From Rotaria macrura (lineage: Eukaryota > Rotifera > Eurotatoria > Philodinida > Philodinidae), in assembly GCA_900239685.1 (NCBI GenBank), contig OENT01000019.1, positions 307,257-371,256 on the forward strand: DNA of 64,000 nt, given 5' to 3'. The first letter of the stretch is position 1. Each line of letters opens with the position of its first letter. Positions 1 through 11,998 of this stretch are shown one piece after another. A program made the translations under genes and the position numbers. Under the pieces are notes generated by a model. The model was given only the letters and a program-made list of their open reading frames with translations. It ran no database searches and had not been told where the DNA came from.

Positions 1-1890
1 TCATCTGTCTACTTTTCTTATACATCGCATGATTTACTGCGTGATTTTTTTTCCTTGCATAAGTCTCAGTTCATATGCACAGTGTTCGACTACACACTAA
101 TGTTTATTCCGAATAGATTCATCTTAAGATTTTTTTGACACGACCATTATTTTGCTTATTTATTTCACTTGCTGCAAGAACATTGGGCTCTTATTTCTTT
201 AACAGAGAAATCTGATCGTTCAGTACTTTCTCCTGTTAATAACGAAAATAGACAAACGAAGGGTATGTTTCACATTACATTTTTTTTCTATAAAATAGAC
301 TATACATGCACTCAAGTAACGATAAGCTATACCAGTCGATTCAAACACTTAAAACTATGTCATGAAGCATACTTACGTTTCCTGTTGAAGCCTTCAGTGT
401 ATTGGAGCTATAAGTAAATATTGCTACGACAGATACTTTTAAGAATACATAAGGTTTCTATTTGATTAAGAAAATAACCTTCCTGGGATTTTTCTCATCT
501 ATCTATATATGTTTATACTTGCATCGGAAATACAATACGTTCTATTGTCATCATATATGCTTTCCCAATTATGTTAGAAGCTGCTATTCTGCGTATTGCA
601 TATTAATAGAAAAAACAGAATTCATCTTTGTGAAATGCTTATTGTTGATTCCTAATGATCAAATTAATGAATAAGTACTAGAAGATGGTTTGATTACTTT
701 TTAATAAATAACGACGTAAAATAATTAAGGGCCGCCTCCACTCCACCTAAGATGATATATTTTTAGATGTTAATGATCGTCTCAATGTCAGTTGAACAGT
801 AATAAGGTTGATTAATTAATTTTATTTTTAATCAGTTCTTTTAGAATGATAATGAATTGAGTTTCAATTGCAGAAATTAGAATTAACGAATTAAATCAAA
901 ACTCATATGTTCATATATGTATATAGATATTGTCTTATTGACAGTAACAATAGGTAGCACACGAAGAAAAGGGAACGACTCAATTCTAACAAGTTGTTAT
1001 CTATTCTGATTAAGAGCGCGAGAGAAAAAGTTGTTATTTTTCTTTTATGTAGAGAATAGATTTTAAGAAGAAGAGTAAGATAGATAAGTTACTAGATAAT
1101 GATTAGACAATCGTAAATAACGACACATAGTGCCGTTACACCCCCCCCCCCGCCCTTGAGATCTGTGTTGTCATTTAGAAAGGTCTGTTTGAGCTGAAAT
1201 TTTCACTTGTGACTGATCCTCGTTGAAAACAGGCGGGATAAAAATTTCAGCTCGATATATTGAACTGAGCTGAAGATATGGCTTATTTCTACAGGAATTA
1301 TGACTTCCAGTAGAATATCTAAGACGCTGTCAATGGGAGAGTTATAAAAGACGCGGTTGTCTTAAATCAAACCTAACACAAATGCACAACTTTTGTCAGA
1401 ACAGAATTTGAAAATTTGATGTAGTTCGTTTTTTTACAAGCATTTAAATCGAATAGGAGTCAAAATTGGCCTACAAGTGACCGCCTGTTGATATTGCACC
1501 TGACTTTTCTCAGTTCAGAAATCAAACATAAAATTTCTGGTCGGACAAGATGTTACTTACACTTGAAGCTTCAAAATAAAAAAAAGAACTTGACATCTTA
1601 GATTGCTTGAAACTAGTTTCATGTTTTTCTGACGAAAAACCTTGTTTTGAGAAAAGCGATAAATAAGTTTAAGAATCATTTATTTTTAAACTCGCAAAAA
1701 AAAATATCTTCCCTATATTTTTCCACTGAATCTTCTCGATGATGTAGTAAATGATATCAACTGGCTTCATCTACAAATGATCTAAATAGAAATGGTGGTA
1801 AGGGCATTTTTCGACCGAACTATTTTCTGTAAAAATAATTACATCGTTTGAATCAGTATAAAATTCTGAACAAAATGCTGTATGTTTTTG

Positions 1891-2361
1891 TTAAATTGTT
1901 TTCGTTGGAAAACAACTGAAACAATATCTTATTACCCTAGTTATTTCGAATTTTTGATTACTTTTCACAACTTTTCTACGAGTTTCAAGTTGATATTCAG
2001 ATAGAGCATGAAAAATTATACAAGCTTGTATTAGTAACTTTAATGGATGGACCTTCTGTTGAAATAAAAGTGAACCTACACTTCGAATATTACATAGGTT
2101 TATTTCTTTTTGTTCCAAGTTTTTAACCAAATGAACATAACCAACACTTCTTTTAGCCCCTAATGGAATGGAATCCATAGAACTATTATTTCTGTACAAA
2201 TACATAATACATTGTATTACTTCTTTCCTAAACGTATATCTATGATTACAAGGCCGTGATCTGTGAAGAACTAAAAAGACGCCGTCGAGTGAGAAACAGC
2301 CACGTTTTTTTATTCGGAGAACACTTTTATGGCCGATACACCTCGTAATCGAGATCAGCAT
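1891..2361 (-). CDS. unexplained 156-codon ORF (hypothetical)
   Basis: A 156-codon open frame from an ATG at 2361 to a stop at 1891. It is long for sequence this rich in A+T, where stop codons are frequent by chance, so it may be a decayed coding remnant. The translation is basic and contains several Cys and His residues, but I recognise no motif, signal peptide or membrane segment, and it does not share the codon style of the confident genes nearby. No flanking splice pattern supports it. A second 89-codon frame begins divergently at 2374 on the plus strand and is equally unrecognised. It could be a transposon fragment or chance. Confidence 0.2.
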   Translation of the reverse strand: MLISITRCIGHKSVLRIKKRGCFSLDGVFLVLHRSRPCNHRYTFRKEVIQCIMYLYRNNSSMDSIPLGAKRSVGYVHLVKNLEQKEINLCNIRSVGSLLFQQKVHPLKLLIQACIIFHALSEYQLETRRKVVKSNQKFEITRVIRYCFSCFPTKTI

Positions 2362-3112
2362 ATTGAATAAGCTATGTCTAGGTCAAACTCGGGTAAAAAA
2401 CAAGGGAAAAAAGTTTTTTTTCCGGCTTGTGAGCGTGGTAAAATGATTTTACAAAAAATGAAATTTTTTTTTCATAAAAACACACAATTGTGTTCAAAAT
2501 TCTCGACTGATTCTACCCATGTAATTATTTTTACAGGAAATACCTCGGTCGAAAAATATTGTTCCCGTCATTTGTCTTCTCTCGGAAATAAGACAACACG
2601 GTTAGTATTTTTCGATAAATCTCTCAAAATGAACCTTTTCTAAAAAAAAGCCTACACATTTTCTGAAAAAGGAGACTTTGAGGCATCAATCCATGATAAA
2701 AACTCAAGCATCAATGCTTTCGAAAAAATGGACTTTTCTAAGGAGGGGACCTCCTTAAGAGACGCATGAAAAATCCCAGATTTGCCTCTTTTGGATTGTT
2801 TGATGACGATTCAAAACTAAATCGTGCGATACGATGAAGAGAAAACCGGAAACCTTTATTTTAGTAAAAGAGAAATAAATTTTCTTCAATGAACTAATAT
2901 GAAAGAGAGAGAACCGTTTTTCCCCTTCAAATAACATCACACCATAGACACCTTCTTTTGTTTTCCGAGCATTGATTTCATGGATTTTTTACTTTGGTTT
3001 TTAACAAATAATCACTATTCATTGTATGATACAACAAAGGAAATTCTGCATTGCATACTATTGAAGCGAAAGTGTTCTCATTTCTATGTTTGCTGAACAT
3101 CATCATTTTCTT

Positions 3113-3149
3113 TTCTTCTTCTTCTTCTTCTTCTTCTTCTTCTTCTTCT
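3113..3149. repeat. (TTC)n microsatellite
   Basis: About twelve uninterrupted TTC units in non-coding sequence. It produces a spurious poly-Ser reading frame on the plus strand. Confidence 0.95.
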
Positions 3150-5959
3150 CCTCTTTCCTCTTTTTTTCCTCAAAAGATTACACATCAACGACAATATATT
3201 ATCTATTTATCCTTAGCAAACACTAACATCGAAATATTGTTACGCGTTCTTATTGGCACTGAAACAGCAATCATGTAAATGAGAGAACAGTACATCCATT
3301 TCAATAGTAAGTGTATGTGAGAGAGTTTTTTTCTCTCACCAAAACATCTGTTATAGCTTTTCGAATAGTACCTACTACCACTATTGATTAATCTTAAACG
3401 TTTGTTTTTTTTCAGATTTATATTATAAATCGCCTTAAATCGCAGTCATCTTAGCCTGTAAGTGTGATTTAAAAATACTAAGTTCTGTTTTACTATTTTC
3501 TTTTGATTAATGTTTTGACATAAGTGTTTCATCGCAGACTTGAAAAGCATCGCTTGATGATATTGTCCTCCAATGAAAGAACTCATATTGTTGATTGATG
3601 GGTTGACATCCATCGAACAGACTTCTATGTTAGTCATATATGTCTACATTACTATAATTCATTCTTAGTAGCTTTTTTCTTTGCAAGTAAAAAATAGACA
3701 ACGTAAGTTAGTTGATTTCAGAGCTCGTAATATTGAGGATTCCATTTCGTATCGTTTCATTCATGGATGAAAGAATGAACTATTTACATAGGAAATATAT
3801 TTATATATACATATAGATATAGATATATAATGAAGAGAAAATGAGAAAGTTATGGTATATGCATAATTATGATTATAATAATATTGACATCTCAAAAGAA
3901 AAGATTTGGGTGAATAATTTATCTTTCGTTTGATTAAATACAAAAAGAGGTGGAATTTATTGGTGCCTTTTTTTTCTTCTTTTCTTTAGGCAAGTATTAC
4001 GGATAATAACTCTTAAGTGAAATGTATTCAAGGCATTTTTTTCCTATAGCTGGAAAAAATAATGAAGGATTAAACAAGAGAGGACTTGCTTTAGTGTGTA
4101 AAGTCATAAACTACCTTTATTAATGCAAAAGAAAAATACTAGAAAGAAATGATATATGAATAATAATGAGTGTTCATGAAATCTCATGATACATTTTTTA
4201 ACAATAGTAATTCTTCTGTTGTAAAGATAATTTCTAGAGAGTTTTATTCATATTTATATTTAAAATTTCATGTTTTAGATTAATACAAACTTAAATTAAT
4301 ATATTTGAATTCTAATTTTAATCGTAAGAGCATTAAAATTTTTGACTTCTAGTGTGTCTCAATTCAGTTTGTATATTATTTTTCTAAAATATTAATTATA
4401 ACTATCAATAGAAAGAAGAGAACAGGAAGTGATCCTTAGCGAATTTAGTTATCATTATGATATTGGTCAAATACTTCTCGAAGAACTTTGAATAGACATT
4501 ATAATGAGAATGTGAAGAGTAACCTTTGTATGAGACACGTACATAGAATCTATTATTTCCGGACGAAGAACGTTGTATGACGTGAGAAAACTTTTGTTGA
4601 CTTGATATACTCATCTACTCTCATTTTTCTTTGATTCTTCATTTTTATAAGCTGAATTGATCTCTTCGTATAGTGTTTATTAATATAGGCCAACCGTCTT
4701 CTAAATCAAATCATATAGATGAGGCGATAAATAATGGACTCTCAGTTTTTTGTCTATTTTTTTCGATGGTAGTATAATCTTAGTTGGCATAAGAATGTGT
4801 CCGTCCATGCTTTGACAATAATCTATACACTTCATAGAGCAGAAGAGAGAGGGAGAAAGAAGAACAAGAGAATAGTCGAGTACCAGAACTCATCATGATG
4901 CTATTTTATAAGTATCCATTGATGGGTAAGAAAATGTCATTCTAAGATGGATTTGCATGTGTTTGTCCTATGTTATTTAGCTATGACACTAGATAGACGA
5001 GTTAAATGATATATTTGGAACGTTATGCGCTATGACCATCTATTCAGCTAAAGAAATATAAAACCAACTCATATATCTCGAAGCTAATTCGCGCACAACA
5101 GATTCGCTTTTAAGGAAACAGAATGAGAAACCAAGAAATGCAAGTACGATCGAAATCCCAACAGATCTACACACATTCATCTATATAGTTATAAAATAAC
5201 GAATAAAAGATAAAAACTAGCAACGCAATTGTTTGAATATGAAGAAAGAGTCTATTTGCATATCTCATAGGGAATATAAAAATTCGAACGAACGCATAGG
5301 AAATAAGTAAAAAAAAGAAACAACGAATTTTGATTAATTGCAACTGAAATCTCTTGAGATATTCAAGTAAGTGTTCTATAAGAAATTTTTTAGTGACTTT
5401 GCTTCTACGACTTTAAGAAATATAAGGACAAGCAGAAAAACAAAACAGAATAATTATCATCAATGCTTGAATAAATTCTATTTCATATTGATAAAATCAA
5501 TTTCGCATCAGACATTCTTATTTAAACTATTCATTCAAGCATGGCATATGTTTCGTTTCGTTTCCATTCAATTTTTTTGTATCATATTTTTTTTCTGATT
5601 TTCTAACAAGAAAGACCTAGTGTCAAAGCGAGAACCATTACATATGTCGCTCGGCAATTTTGTCACTTTTGTTTTGTCGTTTATTGATAGACGACCATGT
5701 AGATCGATTTGTTAGCTAAAAAATGATCGTGCATATGTGTTTCTCTTGGGATTTACTCGAAGACATAACTACACAGCATAGACAGAGATTTTAGACAACT
5801 ACCAATCGATCGATCATCATACTTGCCTGTCATTCGTTCTTTCTTTATTGATCTTGATGTGTTCCATTTTCTTTTTCGAGATCAAGGGAAAAAAACAAGA
5901 AATTTTTATGATAAAAAATTGACATGATAACAATAATAATAATTACAAGGATATGAACT

Positions 5960-8900
5960 ATGAATACAACACTAGAATCCATCGATTTCAAATACTATAT
6001 TATCAAACGATCAACTCAAGATAATTTTGGTTTACAACTAAGAAAATTTTGTCAATTATTTCGTTTTTATTCAAGCATTATTCTTGTCGTTGTTGGTAAA
6101 TATAGAACATCTGATACGGATCCTTTGATTTCCTTTAAAACCCTTTTTTTCTCTTTTTCTTATAGGTATGATTGGTTCTATGCTTTCAATAAAAGTATTT
6201 TCGTCGACTAAAATTCGACGAAATTCATCGAACGAATATCTTATTACAAGTAAAGAATATTTTATCTAACAAGTTTTCTTTTGATTCTTCGAGAAATTCT
6301 AATTTTGTTTTCTTTTTTTAAATTTTTAATCTACAGTGAGCTTTGTAGTGGCTTTACTCTTGTTTAATTTCTTTTGTGATGAAGTACTTCGATCGATCGT
6401 ACATGATTTTCATGTTGATTTACCATTGAATCTTGTCGATTTATCTAAACCACTTTGTAAATGTAAGTAAAATAAATTTGGTCTTCTGATTGAACTAACT
6501 GTAACCATCGAACGTAGTTTCAATAAAATGAGTTGGCGAAGGATAACAGGGATCTTGTGACACACAGTAACACTTTTCAATTGAACTTATAGTTTGAATA
6601 TCATGTTCTTATTAGAACGAAGAAGAAGAAGAAGAAAGGATTCCCTATGAAGATTGCTTGACAACATAGTTAGTGTAGAGATATATTGGCATTTCCTAAT
6701 TATTTCTAACTATCGGATGATGTCTTCTTTTTTTCAAATAAGGTCATGACATGTAAACAAGAATAATATGCTAATCTAAACAAATTTTCAATGAAAGAAA
6801 AAAAAATCATTGTAAAACCAGTTGACAAACACTAATTGTTTTTCTGAGCGGTATTATTCTGTTTGTTCTATTTTATTTTTCATATAAAGAGCATTCCATA
6901 CGTTGAACAACTTTTTAATATGTCATTTCATCGAATTGCTAATAGCCAAATATGATACAATGATGTTTTATTCAATATTCTGATTTTTTTCATTTGATAC
7001 TAACCAGAATAGCAATCATATCCTCTGTCTATTCATAATCTATGATCAACGCAAATCTGTGACGTATACAATTAGTTAAGAAAATATCCGTGCCTCAGAT
7101 AAACAAAATGCCTATTAATGCATTTGATCAGAAGAGGGAAAAACATATTGTGCAAGTGTAGATAAATTGACCTAAAGACTGTATCAAAATTTTCCAACGA
7201 TGAGACGATGTGTTGGTCACAGTCATAGCAATCGATATAAATCTTCAATTTCAGTTTAGTAATGATCAATTTTGTAAAAAGAAAACATAAAAAGAAGCCC
7301 TATTGTTGTAGTAAAAGAACTATTTGAAAAAAGAGACATGACAATCAACAACGTTATTATGGTCTTCAATTTTGCATCTCGTTAAGATCATGGAGTGCCT
7401 CATGTATATAGAGTTGTAATGATAGCTTTTAGGTCTTTTTTCTTTCTTTGTATAATTATTTCTGACCTTTTGATAGCATTCCACAACGTTGCTAATAAGA
7501 TGACAAATATATTTCTCGATACGCCTCTTCTACACTCTTATCTTTTCTGAGAATCAAATTAGTCTTAACGTACATTTTCTGGCGGCATATGCTATAATAT
7601 GACTTCTTCTTTTTTTTTTAATATCAATCAATAGTCTCGTGCCAGAGAACTCTGGAGTAAAAAAAAGCAAATTGCTTTAATTATTCAAGAATATGTTATG
7701 AGCACTTAGTTTTCATTGAGCATCGCACAGGAAAAACTTGTTGTCTTACATCCTTTTATTAAATTTCTCTGCGAAAGAGTAAGCATGAGGTTATACAAAG
7801 AAATTGTTCTAGTATAATAAAAAAAAACGGTGACGTATGCGCTAGTTGTCGAAAGAATCGACGTATTATTGCTGTCTATATACTCGAGTTTTTGAAAGAT
7901 TTCAAATAGCTCTATGAGTCGTAATCGTTTATTCTCGCTCGAAATACTAACACAAAAAATTAGAGTCTATGTTTTGTAATACGCCAATGATTGGAACAAT
8001 ACAGTAGGGAAAAGCATGAATATTCACGTTTAGGATCTACCGAACGTATATTTCAAAATAGATATCGATGAAAGACAAAATATTTGTTTGAGAAACTACT
8101 GATGAATGAAGAAGTGTACTTTCAATTGTTGATAAGCATATGTAATATAGAAAAGAATTTTATTGGTATTCGTACAATAGAATGTCAAATTTTGGAAAAG
8201 AAAAAGAAAATTAAGTTTTATAATTAAAGCAAATACAATCATATTCTTAAAAACAGTTGAATTTTGATTATTCTAACGAAATTAATCTGGATAGGAATAC
8301 AATAGAATTTCATTGAGTTTGTACATGTTTCTTGAATTATAGAAATATTAAAAACAAACTTTCATATGTCAAGTTAAAAGTGAATCTCACAATCATATTC
8401 TATTAATTTTTTTTATTACATGTTCTTGTCGCTGTGTGAACTCATAAGACATAAGGATACATAATTGATCTAGACATGAAGCGCAACTCTTAATTTCATG
8501 TCAAAAAGTATTACTGATAAAAAGATTTTTATTTGTGTTTATATATGTTTTTTTAGGCTCAACTTATTTTCGTCATACATTACGTTTCGCAGCTCACTGG
8601 ATTGTTGTTGCGTTCACATTGGAACGTCTCATTGTTGTATATTTTCCTTTACAAACATCTGTCTTATGCAATCCGCGTAGTGCTAGACGAATATGTTTAT
8701 TTATATTAATAATTTCATTTTTGTTGCCAATTTACTCATTTCTCATGTCCGATATAAATAATGATGAAAAAAATCATATATATGAATGTGATATAATGAA
8801 TAAGTTTAAAAAAATTTATTTCTATTTAACTATCATTTATGGAAATTTAACATTAACATTTCCTATATTAATTGTTTGTATTGTTAACATATTAACCGTT

Positions 8901-9431
8901 CGGCAACTGTTGCATGCTGGGCGTTTACGGAAGAAACAACAGCAACAGCAACAACTAAGTCAAACAAAGAAAGTTGATAGCGCAAATAATGAGTATGTGA
9001 ATATGATTGTTAAAAATCAATTGGAAAATGATAAAGTTACATGGATGCTTGTGGTTATATCGGTAACATTTGGTATATTAAATTTTCCATATTTTATTCT
9101 TTGGCTAGTTGTTTGTATCATGCATGTACGTGGTAAAACTCCATCAGCATATATCGAATCTGGCAAAATGGTTGCAGAAGTATTTTATTTACTCAATTAC
9201 AGTTTAAATTTTTTTCTCTATGTTATATCAAGACGAAGTTTTCGTAAAGTTTTAATTGAAAAAATGCGTTGGCGTTGTGATTGGTTTGAACAATGGCGTT
9301 TAAATGAAATGCGTCTAGATGCAGCATTACGTTCTCAACAAATTCCAAGACAAGCAAGTATAAGAAATGGAAATGGGCGTACAAGTTTGCCGAGCGTAGA
9401 TGTTCATCTGATTGATAATCTGTCACGGTAG
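5960..9431 (+). CDS. rhodopsin-family (peptide-type) G-protein-coupled receptor
   Basis: Seven-transmembrane receptor, probably for a neuropeptide (FMRFamide-receptor-like by overall look), acting in the plasma membrane. Exons: 5960-6095, 6166-6249, 6337-6462, 8557-9431. All junctions are GT-AG and phase-consistent, giving 406 residues. TM1 is near residues 37-58 and TM2 near 72-92. The TM3 disulfide Cys is in the CKC triplet (114-116), and its ECL2 partner is Cys193. The DRY-equivalent is Glu138-Arg139-Leu140. TM6 carries L-N-F-P (290-293), and TM7 ends N-F-F-L-Y (333-337) instead of NPxxY. A Gln run (243-248) lies in the third intracellular loop. TM1 has Ser where class A receptors have the conserved Asn after Gly (G-S-M-L-S). 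Intron 3 is 2.1 kb, the others 70-87 nt. The receptor call is firm; the ligand is unknown. Confidence 0.85.
6463..8556 (+). other. large third intron of the GPCR gene
   Basis: A 2.1-kb intron, far longer than the other two in this gene. Sequence is AT-rich with stops in every frame. I see no nested gene, RNA or clear mobile element. It starts gtaagt and ends in a T-rich tract plus ag. Confidence 0.7.
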
Positions 9432-9530
9432 TATCACAATTGATTCTTCCTGTTGTAAACGTTGGTGCTATTGAAATCATTTAACAGATGTCTCATCATT
9501 ATATGAGCATAAATAGAAGAATTTACGTCC

Positions 9531-9767
9531 TTATTCATCACGTCGTTGAATTCCATAAAAGAAAAGTACACTAAATGATGAACAAATAATAGCAACGATA
9601 CTCAGACTTCGTTTAATACGCATCCAAAAAAAAAGACAAGGGAAATAAATCCTTGTAAATATGCAAATACCATTGGAATGATAGACTCTAATATGTGATG
9701 ATGGATGTTTAGTTTTCTTTTTCTTTTTAATGTATTGTAATTGATCTAAGTGTGCTCCTACCACCAT
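9531..9767 (-). CDS. possible small single-pass membrane protein
   Basis: A 78-residue ORF read from an ATG at 9767. The N-terminal third has a Lys-rich patch. It is followed by a hydrophobic Phe/Tyr/Ile stretch and then a cleaner membrane-like segment (about residues 54-71) ending in an Arg-rich tail. It is convergent with the GPCR gene, the two stop codons lying 100 bp apart. I recognise no family. Small inner-membrane or mitochondrial assembly proteins look like this, but there is no motif to claim one. It may instead be chance coding. Confidence 0.35.
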   Translation of the reverse strand: MVVGAHLDQLQYIKKKKKTKHPSSHIRVYHSNGICIFTRIYFPCLFFWMRIKRSLSIVAIICSSFSVLFFYGIQRRDE

Positions 9768-10789
9768 ATTAACAATTCATTTGTTTTCTTTTTAAAATAT
9801 AAATCATATAGCCGTTTTTTTTTCTTCGCTGATAAACATAGATGGATCAAAGCCAATTTAAAGAATACTGGTGATATAAATATCAACGTTTACTTACTCT
9901 AAGGCAACGTATGTTCCCCGTTATGTATGCACTGTGTAAATATTGAGATAAAAAACGCACAAATTATCAATTTGTGAGATTTATTTCTTTGGTACACTCA
10001 CGTCTTAATCGTAGGAGATGAGAAAATAATTAGCGTGTTTACTTAACATGGGGAAAAAATTTCTTTTTAATTAATCATTTTCATCAACACGATGAATATA
10101 TTCTGTTCAATAACATTCTTTATCTTCTAACAGAACATCATTTGTCAGTATGCCAAACAGAAATGGGAATCGACAAGCAAGAAATTGAATGCATATTCGT
10201 CAATGTTAATGTATAAATGCTTCATTGAACATCAATGTCAGATGTATCCTTTGTTTTCTTTTCTTGCATACTCATATATATAAATCTTATAGTACGAAAA
10301 AAAACAAGTATTTATCCTCATTCCGAAGAGTTAACATAGTAAATAATAGAAGCACATGTTTAATTATCATATTACTAATTCTTTGCTCATAGAATAAACA
10401 TATAAACCAAATGAATATCTCATAGAACAAAGAAAAATTTTCGTATACTCTTTGGCATGCTCTAAACTGAAGAACCTACGATACGTTTCTTTAAAATGAC
10501 ATATATATATATTCTAGATGAGATGTGCTCAAGTAAATTAAGATCAGAAGCCAAACGAAGCTACTTCGATTTAATCTCTACCTTTCTATGCATCATAATC
10601 CGTCGTATTTTAGATGTTATGTTACTAAAAGAAGTAAATATTCGATGTATGAATGTACTATCGGATAAATATAATGCTATAATTAATTTTGTTTCTGAAT
10701 GCGCACTTTTTGTTTTATCCCTTATAAAATTGAGATACTTTTTTTTATAAAACATTCTCTCGTCCTTCAAAGTACACTGGCTTATTTAT
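9768..10789. other. intergenic, nothing recognised
   Basis: AT-rich spacer. Short overlapping frames near 10496-10770 on both strands have no coding character. Confidence 0.6.
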
Positions 10790-11998
10790 CACGGAAATAT
10801 TTTTTCCATGCTTGCAACGATGATTGTTCTTCGTCTACAGACTCTGCTTTTTTTACATCATCAATTATTTCACCCCAACAACAACATAATAATAAAAAGC
10901 TTTCAACCGAAGGGTAAAGAAAGAACAAAAAAGATGATTGTGCTTTCATTCTTTGTCTGTATAAATGACAACAAAGAATCGTTTATAGACGAACACATCG
11001 TTCGAAGAATACCGATAGAAATCAATTGAAGCAAAACCTACTGCTGTAAATATCCTAATCTTGTTCATTTAAGACTTAACGATAAAAAATTTTATAGAGA
11101 AAATTTCCTTGATTCTACTACTAGTCGTACGAGTTCATCATTCTATGGATCATCAAAAACTTTAACAAACAATTTAAATGCAATTGAATCATCGTCTATA
11201 ATAAAATCCATCGGTTTCGAGTCAAATAATAAAGTTTTAATTGATAATCATTCACAAACATTAGATTTAACGACTGTCGAGTATATATTAATTTCATTTT
11301 TAAGTTGAAGTGACGAAAATAGAAATTGATTCAACTTTTAGACAAAAAGATACTCCATTGTATATGGATAATTCAATGAATATCGAGACCGGTCATAAAG
11401 ATTCTAAAGTAATAATAAAAAGTTCATATCGAATTCCCAGTCCGACGATTCTTCTTCCCGGAGAATTTTCTACATCATCGAAAACAGTTACACATGGTAA
11501 TATGATTGTTAATAAAATTCAACGAACTATACCAACAGATAGTAATCGAACTTTGTAAATGAATCTTTTATTACGACTAATGAATAACAAAAAGAAAAGA
11601 ATTTTTTAATCAAATTATTTAGATTTATATTTAATCAGCCGAACTCGTCGCACTCTAATGTTCGTTCACTTGAAAATACTGACGATTTCGGATCTATTAG
11701 TGATAAAATTTCAAGGCCAAGTATAAATAGTTTGAATATTATTCCAACACTATCATCACCAAAAATTCAAATATCCAGTATAACAATGAGTGACGAGTAT
11801 TCGAAAATAAGTCATGTTGATCGATTCCATGTTCAGAAGAAAAATCCTGACAGTGTTTTATCAGCTGAACAAATCTTTCCTACAAAGCAAACATATGTTA
11901 AACTACTTGATAATGTTGATACAGCAACAGTGTCAAATGCATTCAATCCTAGTCCAAAAATACTATGTGTGTATAACGAATTATTGATAGATCAATAG
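10790..11998 (+). CDS. Ser/Asn-rich protein of unknown function (partial model)
   Basis: A low-complexity, Ser-, Thr- and Asn-rich intracellular protein I do not recognise. Supported exons are about 10790-10913, 11098-11280, about 11305-11558 and 11622-11998. The 10913/11098 junction joins GG to A in phase, and the 11557/11622 junction also keeps phase. The join between the second and third exons (11280 to 11305) does not keep frame if the obvious splice sites are used, and that intron would be only 24 nt. A weak donor at 11214 would restore frame. The 5' end is unresolved: the first exon may start at an acceptor near 10767. No signal peptide, membrane segment or named domain is visible. The neighbouring gene at 13851 has a similar amino-acid style, and the two could be parts of one gene across a 1.85-kb intron. 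Confidence 0.5.

Larger units (their letters stand above)
1..5959. other. mostly non-coding left flank
   Basis: AT-rich sequence with frequent stops in all frames and no recognisable protein domain. It holds a poly-C tract at 1141-1155, a 13-bp inverted repeat (1191-1203 with 1241-1253), a (TTC)n microsatellite near 3113-3149, an 8-bp perfect hairpin stem (2739-2746 with 2750-2757) and one long unexplained minus-strand ORF listed separately. Nothing else here can be called a gene. Confidence 0.6.

Noticed and set aside
206..262. Possible internal exon (acceptor before 206, donor at 263)
   Set aside because: Splice sites and frame are plausible, but there is no neighbouring exon or recognisable peptide to join it to.
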